This document shows, piece after piece, positions 57,229-64,000 of a stretch of DNA of 64,000 bases. Under the pieces are notes generated by a model. The model ran no database searches and was not told the DNA's origin. It saw nothing but the letters and a program-made list of their open reading frames with translations. How positions within the stretch are numbered: position 1 is the stretch's first letter; every line of letters starts with the position of its first letter. A program made the position numbers and the translations under genes. Source of the stretch: Cladobotryum mycophilum (Eukaryota; Ascomycota; Sordariomycetes; Hypocreales; Hypocreaceae); the NCBI GenBank assembly GCA_036429605.1, contig JAVFKD010000016.1, forward strand, positions 186,001 to 250,000. Direction: 5' to 3'.

Positions 57229-60200
57229 ATGGAGGATGTTGTTGTAGTATGGAAACAAGTATGGAAACAAAGTATGATTACAAGGTTTATAAAAAGGCAT
57301 GGCATTTTTTGTTAGATTGAAGGCTCAAAAACACCCCCTCGTGACTTGGATGTTAGCTAGCTGAGTGTGGTAGCTGATTCACAATTTCGGTTCTTTCTTT
57401 GTTACGTCTTTATGTACGAGTGCTCAATGTGAAACTGTTGTCTGTGTATGGGACCGTATGACTTGTGAGATGCTCATTTCTGGAGTGATCCCCCATCCCT
57501 CGTCAGCCGTACCAATTCGAAACACGAACATTTAGATGGCGTATCCAAAGGTGAGTCTTTGCCATCCATACACCCTCCAACTATTTTAGCATGTGGACGA
57601 GTAAGGGTATGGAGGGCGATTGCATTCCAAACCCGGTTCGTCGGTATACTAATTAAAGGCACTTTTTGGGGTCAAAGAGTAGAAACTTCGGAAAGGATGT
57701 CCCGTATCAGATATATGAAAAAAACATCCCAACACCAGAACTCTTTTAGCAGTTCCCAGTTTCAATAGTGCGCTCAAATAAGTGACCTAACTCGTACTAT
57801 CATGGTTATCGTATTTTTTCTTTCTTTCTTTTCTTTCTCGTGTAGAAATATCGGCTAATGTGTTGACTAGCTTACCGACGCTTGATCGGAACTCGTGATG
57901 ACTCGTGATGCGATTAGCTGTAGGAGCTGAAAGAGAGAGGAAGAGAAAAGTTTGATGTTGGATGCCCAACGTTCCTCGACTCGGTTCCAACACGAGGTTC
58001 ACCATCATGCGGGCCTCTTTGTCCGCAATCCGCTTTTAGGACTAAGGACCAAGGAGCATGGAGCAAAAAAGGGACATGACGAGAAATGACTCAAGCACCC
58101 ATCGTGTATGGAGGCTTGGCGATGAGTGTGAGGTCCTAGAAGTCGGAGGGGGTTTCTGTCCTGCCCAATCCTCACCCGCAACGTAAAGGTTTCTCGGAAG
58201 AGGGTAATCTAGATATCGGATAACGGTTGCTTAATGCCTAATCAAAGGGCATCGAAATACTTGTAAACGGAATCCGTTTTCTTTGGGCGGAGGCACATGC
58301 CGGTCCGGAATCCGTTTCACGACGTCAGACTATAATGTATGATGTATAATAATGTATGGGATGTCACCGTCCTTCCCTCCCTCTGTTAATTAATTACTTA
58401 ATTAATTAAGAAGCCCAAGTGCAACCCATAGCTATGGGCCAAGACCAAGAGTTGTATTGACTTGTGTTCTTGTGTGATGTGATGGCGAGGGCGAGGGCGA
58501 GGGTGAGGGCAAAGAAGATAGATGTAACCCTCCCCGTTCTGTTTGTTGGTGTTGCTGTCTTATCCCGGTAGTAAGCTTAATTAACAATGAGACGATGATG
58601 AACCACCTCTCACTCAGCTCAGTGCGTACGAACGAGATGATGAGACATTGGTGGCAATGATTGGTGATTCTCTTGTTTCGGTTCATCTCAGTCAATGTCG
58701 GTTCCGCCCAGTGATGCCGTTTTTTCTTTACTCACGGTAGAACATCTGGTTTGTTTGCTGTTAGTTTAGTTTGTTGCACTCTGCGAGTCGTCCATTCAAT
58801 GCTCGTCTCACTGACCTCCATCACCCCTCATCACTTTCATCACCTTCATCACCAACCACCATCACACTGCTTACTGCACGGTCACAACCGCAGCCACACG
58901 AAAAACAAGGCCCAGCGCCACCTGCAGGTCCGTCCCTTTGGCGTCTTTTCTCCTTTGACCCCTCGATATTCCCAAGAAAATGCACTCTCTCTCGACTCTC
59001 AACCACTCAAAGATGGTCTCCTCCTCATCTTCCCCACGCGGGCATCACTGCCGATCCCACTCCCCTTCTGCTGAATACGAGGAAGATCCCTGTCCTTTGG
59101 GGGACCAACCCAACTTTGGGGGGACCTAACTCATTGGGGCCAACTCGTGTGTGTCGTATCGCCAGGTTGTCAAAAAAAAAAAAGTCCACTAGGAATGCGA
59201 CGTGACCATTCATTACCCAACTTTTTGTTCACTTTATTTTTTGTTTTTCCTTCTTGGACCCTTTTGGTCGTTTCAACCCAAGCGGTCCCATCCGGGGGAA
59301 GGGGCATACAGCGCCGGTCTGGCCATGGTATTTTGTATGTGGTGACCGGCGGTGTTTATCCTCTCCCTTGGGTCCCTCAAGTCCTCTTTTTTGTTTGTCT
59401 TTAGGTTGATGATCATCAGAGCTCCCTCTTTTTTGGTGTGCATAGGTCGGCTGCGGGACGGGGACCCCTGTGGCGTTGGGAAGAACCACTTTTTTTTTTT
59501 TTTTAATTACTCGGGTCATCGGGATGGAAGAGAAAAGAAAAAAGAGCTCAGCTGGTAGATGCATTGATGGGATCGAATCACATTGACATGTAAAGTACAG
59601 AGTACAGAGTAGCTCTTAGTACTTTGAAGGGATCACCATGTATGCGGAATGGACGGCGCCATGTCGGAGGGAATTACTAGCCCCAAGTTGTTTTTCGGTG
59701 GTTGGTGGTTGGTGTTTCCTTTTTTTGCATGTCATGTTCAACTGGATGCGGTTGCCGCCTATAGGATGTGCATGTTAAGTCAAAGTCACGCCGTGCTCAC
59801 TGCATTTTAGATGATTTGATAATGAGCATCTGATGCAAATTCAAGGCATACAACAACAAGCATGTTAAACGCTCGGCCAGAAGAGGCAGAAGCAAGAAAG
59901 ATGCATCCATCCATAATTACTATAGGTACTTACTTAATATTCCCGCCACTAACAAGTTTCAATCACATTAACTCGAGAGTAACAGCTCATATTATTTCCC
60001 TTCTTTAGAGTGTGTAACTATTTTTAGGATATACTTGACTTTGCCCTTTTTCCTTATTGAACCAAACATGCCATGCCCTCGCTCTTTGTTGCCCTGCATG
60101 ACTCTCCCTTTGCAGTCTGGCCGCAAGGGAAAGCAAAAAAAGGTCACAGTAACATTTGAGTCACCGAAATACTGACCGGGCCTTTTTGCTCCTCTTCCTA

Positions 60201-61881
60201 CAGCAAGTACCGTCCATCCATCCATAGCCGCCGTGTTCATCCTTGCGGAATACAGAGTAGCTGTTCTACCCCAAGTTGGGCTTGGCCTCTGTCATGGTCT
60301 GTCATGTATTGTCATTGTCGTGGCCCAAGAGAGTGAGAGAGACCACTTTTATTTTTATTTTAGAGAGGCAATGTCGTCACTGGTTCCAACTCCCGCCGCC
60401 CGCTGCTCTTAACGTTGCATCTCAGATTTGTACAGTGCGAGACAGTATCCATGGATTGGGGGGACTGTTTCTACTTGTGGGGGGAGGAGTGTATACTGTG
60501 CTTTGGGCATATCCGCTTCACTGTCGGCCCGGGTTCCTTCTTTTCTTCTTCTTTTTTTTTTGGCCCTGATGATCCCTATATCGCCCTGAATAAGCCCACT
60601 AAATTGCCCCAGCGACGACATGGAGAGCCTGTGAACCTAGCGCTTGAGCCACCCGTTGGTTAAAGTGGTGGTGTGATGTGAGGGGCGGATATCGGTCGGG
60701 TGCGAGGTCTTGACACTGTGCTGAGAAACATTGGGGCCGTGCTCTGAAGTCCCTTTGACCCGCAAACAGACGCTACGACCAAGGCTATGACGTTGTGCCT
60801 TTGGTAACCTCTTTTAAAAAAAAAACAAGAGGATGAGAAAGAAAAACAGGTGGTTGAAAAAAAAACAGCAGCGCATCTCTCTCACTCACTCATTCTCACT
60901 CACTTTCTCTCCGACATCCTGCCAAATAGAGTTAGTAGATCGTTGCAATACAACATACTAAAAACAGTAGCAAATGCACACCAAGCCTGAAAGAGATGGA
61001 TAGAGCTTCTCCGTAGCTCCCTAAGCACAAACTTGGTGCGGTCCAGTGCTATTTGTATGGGTTACTAGGTACTAGAGTTACTGCTACTACAGTACGGGAG
61101 TACAGAGTACCTCGTATCCCTCCCCCGTCGCAGCCACTCATCCACCAACCATGTGCCGCGTGGCTTGTCTTTGCAAAACGTTGCTTGTGGCGTTGGGTTG
61201 CGCGCCCCCTCCCTTCTCACCCTCTATAGACTCTAGAGAGAGACCCAAGCAAGACATTTGGTGAGAGGGATGGGATGGGATGGGATGAGATGGTGTACAT
61301 GCTCTCATCATACTGCACACTATGGGGCTGGCATGTACTCCTCCCCTCAAACCAACCAACCAACCACCCCCCTGGACAATCGACCATGACTGATTCTGAC
61401 TCTACATTTCGGCACTTTTCCTAGTCGAACCGACCAACAAGACAAACAGGGCATGGGAGGAGGGATGGTCATGTCATGGATACCTCGTTGACACTCTCTC
61501 ATTGACCATTGTCATACAGCCCAGCCCAGCCCAGCCCACACCCCATGAAACGTTCGCTTTCCTTCTCAGCTTTTGTTGCCTCGATTTTCGATTGACCCTT
61601 TTGGATATAAATCAGGAGACACAACCCTCCTCCTCCCGTTTCTCTCCTCCCCTCTCGTTCTTGCATCACAACCCATCCTCTCGCTTTTTTATATACCACC
61701 ACAGCAAGAAAAAAACATCATCTCCAGCAGACACTCGTTCACTGCTTTTGTTTTTATCTTTTGCAACAAAAAGCCCATCGCTTAGTTATCTACCTTTTAT
61801 ACCCAAAGATCGTTCCATCTTTATAACTACCTATTTTCAAAAAAACCTAATCATTAATACACACACCACAAGTCATTCATC
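57229..61881. other. Gene-poor region, 4.65 kb
   Basis: The longest stretch without a called gene. It has many homopolymer and low-complexity tracts, a GGCGAG-type repeat near 58480-58508, GGGAT units at about 61267-61286 and CAGCC units near 61517-61537. The last several hundred bp look like a promoter of a highly expressed gene, being C/T-rich with ATATAAAT at 61605-61612. No protein gene is supportable. Confidence 0.5.
61605..61612 (+). promoter_or_regulatory. TATA-like box of the GPI-protein gene
   Basis: ATATAAAT about 270 bp upstream of ATG 61882, followed by long C/T tracts and A-rich leader as in strongly transcribed fungal genes. A second TATATA lies near 61689. Confidence 0.4.
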
Positions 61882-62762
61882 ATGAAGACCTCATCCATCA
61901 TCGTCGCTACCACCGCTGCCCTGGTCTCTGCCCAGGCCCCTCCCGAGGGAACCAACAAGATCAGCTGTGCCAAGCCCAATGCCAACTACTGCTACGGCGG
62001 TGATATCATCATCCGCTGTGACGCCAATGCCATTGGTACTGCTGGCCGATGCTCCGACAACGTGCATGGATATCCTCCTCTCGGTGGCCTTGCCGAGTGC
62101 TTCGAGAGCGCCAAGGAAGCCGGTGATGCTGCATGCCAGAAGAACGTAAGTCATCCATACTTCCCTTTACTCACCAAGCTCTTCAGCCTTGCATCTGTAA
62201 ACATAAGCTAACACACCGTCCAGTGTGTCGTCTACGCTCAGCCTTCCTTCACTCTGCCCGCCAGCGAGTGCAAGCCTAGCTACACTGCCACCCCAACTGG
62301 TCCTCCCAGCACCTACTATCCTCCTCCTCCTCCTTCCAGCACTTACGTTCCTCCTGGCCAGACCAACTACCCTCCTCCCCCAGGCCACAGCACCTCCACC
62401 CCGGTCTACACCATTCCTGAGGGAACCACCACTCATCCTGGCAGCTACCCTCCTCCTCCTCCCGTCACCTACACCACGCCTCCCGTGGTCACTTACACCA
62501 CCACCGTCGTGAACGGCACCACCGTCACCGTGCCCTGCACAACCACCACCCCCGCTGGGCCAACCTACAGCATCCCCGAGGGCACCACCCTGACCTACGT
62601 CAACCCGTCTCACCCCCACAACCACACCGGCACCGGCACCAACTTCCCCCATCGCCCACCAAGACCGGCCCTCCCACCGTCCCCTCCAACGCCGCCGGTA
62701 CCAACGGCGTTGCCATGGGTGCTCTGGCCCTCGCCGGCTTCGTCGCCGTATACCTCATCTAA
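61882..62762 (+). CDS. GPI-anchored Pro/Thr-rich cell-surface protein, frame broken by 1 nt
   Basis: Exons 61882-62145 and 62224-62762 with a 78-nt intron (GTAAGT...CCAG); 267 residues after allowing one base. Residues 1-19 are a signal peptide (KTSSIIVATTAALVSAQA). Residues 20 to about 105 form a Cys-rich N-domain with ISCAKPNANYCYGGDIIIRC and a C-terminal partner Cys. Then comes a Tyr/Pro/Thr-rich mucin-like region with PPPP blocks and two YTIPEGTT/YSIPEGTT repeats. The frame breaks in a C5 run (62646-62650); a sixth C yields TGPPTVPSNAAGTNG followed by the hydrophobic tail VAMGALALAGFVAVYLI and TAA, a textbook GPI-attachment signal. Expected at the cell wall or plasma membrane; possibly adhesion or surface properties. 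Confidence 0.88.
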
Positions 62763-63219
62763 GCGTCCTTTTTTTCTCTTACCCCATCTCTCTCCATCCA
62801 ACGTGTTTTACGACCATTTCTTTTTTTCTTAAACGAAATGTCCTTTTGGGAGGAACGACAAAAAAAACCAGACGCTTTATGAGGTATGAATGGGGAAGGG
62901 GTTTATAACGCGATGAACGGTATATAATGACGGGGGATTGTCACAATTGAGGACGGAGTTCTTTTGACATTTTGATCTGGGTCTTATGGTGATGACTGTA
63001 ATGGATTGGGAAGGGATGTTTTATGATGGTACTTGGTGTGTCATGTCATGTTAGTATGCCTATCTATCACTGGAGAATTGAATATCGGCACATGTCAATA
63101 CTTTGTCTTTTGTCTCTTTTTACTTGCTTTGTGATCAATTCATCTCATCTTGTTTCATGTGACCGTGTAGATTATTAAACATTAATAATTGAACGAATTG
63201 AAGAGGTTCGTAAGCATGC
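62763..63219. other. Convergent 3' flanks
   Basis: 457 bp between the GPI-protein and F-box genes. No gene is seen. Confidence 0.6.
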
Positions 63220-63777
63220 CTACGCCCGCCCAACCCAGTGTTTAGGGTTAAGAACCCAAAGCTGCGGCGCCTCTCCCTGTCCTTCGTATACATAGCTCAG
63301 ATACAACGCATATCGAAACAGGGCCTGTCTGAGTACCTCCTCGGTTATGTCCTCCCGTCCGATTCGTCGCCCAAAGCCGCATGCCGTTATGCTTTCCGCG
63401 CCTGCACTCTCATCCCTACTCTCACCGCTGCTCGGTACTACTGCTCCCTCCTCGGCATCCCCCTCACAGGCCATTGGCGCAGACGTTCCCCTCACGGCCA
63501 CACACACAGCCACGAGGAAACTCGTCGGCACGGGCAAGCCCTTTGGCACAGAGCAACTAGGGGACCATATGGCCCTCGGTCGCCGGCGCAGGTCCGCGGC
63601 CATGTCTTGCAGGGTCGACAGGGCGACGTCGGGGTCTAGGAAGGAAGCCAGGGTGGCGAAGGTGTGTTTGGCGAGGGCGTGGTTGAACTTGTGACATGTG
63701 AGGCGGGCATGTTTGGAGGAAGAAGGGGGTAGCTGGGAGAGGATTTGGAGGAGGAGCTCGAGGGGGAGGGAGTCCAT
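63220..63777 (-). CDS. F-box domain protein
   Basis: Intronless, 185 residues. The N-terminus MDSLPLELLLQILSQLPPSS...HARLTCHKFNHAL matches the F-box fold, which binds Skp1 in SCF ubiquitin ligases. The rest is short and variable (LASFLDPDVALSTLQDMAADLRRRP, an acidic-Gly segment, then EVLRQALFRYALYLSYVYEGQGEAPQLWV) with no recognised substrate-binding repeat. Such lone F-box proteins are abundant in filamentous fungi. Target unknown. Confidence 0.8.
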   Translation of the reverse strand: MDSLPLELLLQILSQLPPSSSKHARLTCHKFNHALAKHTFATLASFLDPDVALSTLQDMAADLRRRPRAIWSPSCSVPKGLPVPTSFLVAVCVAVRGTSAPMACEGDAEEGAVVPSSGESRDESAGAESITACGFGRRIGREDITEEVLRQALFRYALYLSYVYEGQGEAPQLWVLNPKHWVGRA

Positions 63778-64000
63778 GGTGGGGAGGAGGTTGATGTGAG
63801 GTTGATGATGTGAGTTTGGGCGATTTGGTGATATTGGATGGGTGGATTAGGGATATGAAATAAGGTAAGAGGACTAGAGTTTGAGATCTATAGCATATAA
63901 GTAGGAAATTAGATTGACATCTATATTATTTATACTGTGATCAAAGCTCTAATGCGGGCGTAGGGACGCCCCCTAACACAGTATCCGTCAAGTTCGTCAA
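63778..64000. other. Right edge, promoter of F-box gene
   Basis: 223 bp, A/T-rich, with no gene seen before the window ends. Confidence 0.5.

Noticed and set aside
3734..62650. Programmed -1 frameshifting or transcriptional slippage as a common mechanism
   Set aside because: The sites lie in unrelated genes, on G or C runs of different length, several without a proper slippery heptamer, and none is known to be recoded in these families. Sequencing error is simpler.

Overview
The window looks like chromosomal DNA of a filamentous ascomycete (Pezizomycotina; a hypocrealean Sordariomycete is my guess). The reasons are a HET-domain gene, a highly reducing polyketide synthase, short introns of about 50-110 nt with GTRNGT donors and CTRAC-like branch points, a Fot1/pogo-type transposon, and long gene-poor spacers rich in simple repeats. 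I call 17 protein-coding genes (one of them a transposase), one tRNA and one complete DNA transposon.

Layout. 0.4-2.6 kb: HET-domain gene. 3.2-8.8 kb: a small amino-acid catabolism group. It holds a Ser/Cys-type hydroxyproline dehydratase (proline racemase family) and a kynureninase on the minus strand, with an indoleamine 2,3-dioxygenase diverging from the kynureninase across a 1 kb promoter that carries three copies of an 8-bp motif. 9.8-10.6 kb: hypothetical protein. 12.6-13.8 kb: EVE-domain protein. 15.3-22.9 kb: HR-PKS (KS-AT-DH-MT-ER-KR-ACP). 24.0 kb: tRNA-Asn. 26.0-27.4 kb: a homologue of the microbial ethylene-forming enzyme (2-oxoglutarate/arginine type). 30.5-34.1 kb: full-length HMG-CoA reductase. 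34.66-36.51 kb: Fot1/pogo-like transposon with perfect 45-bp inverted repeats and an intact transposase. 37.1-37.9 kb: nicotinamidase with two plausible start codons, one giving a signal peptide. 38.9-39.3 kb: a 72-residue secreted cysteine-containing protein that needs two GC-AG introns. 40.9-45.5 kb: a hypothetical coiled-coil protein, the SDH assembly factor SDH5/SDHAF2, and another hypothetical protein. 49.7-53.2 kb: PLP serine/threonine dehydratase and a convergent DHA1-type MFS transporter. 55.7-57.2 kb: gamma-glutamyl phosphate reductase (proline synthesis). 61.9-62.8 kb: GPI-anchored Pro/Thr-rich wall protein. 63.2-63.8 kb: F-box protein.

A notable cross-window pattern: six otherwise normal genes are broken at seven places, and each break is repaired by exactly one extra G or C in a G/C homopolymer (observed run 4-6). 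The family-conserved sequence continues perfectly in the new frame every time. The simplest explanation is systematic homopolymer undercalling in the assembly, so these genes should be treated as probably intact.

How the genes work together. IDO, kynureninase and nicotinamidase all belong to tryptophan/NAD metabolism, and the IDO-kynureninase pair is probably co-regulated. The HR-PKS has no adjacent trans-acting release or tailoring genes other than the 2-oxoglutarate oxygenase 3 kb downstream, so a classical cluster is not evident. The most interesting loci are the fungal ethylene-forming-enzyme homologue, the intact transposon, the two-GC-AG-intron secreted peptide and the dual-start nicotinamidase.
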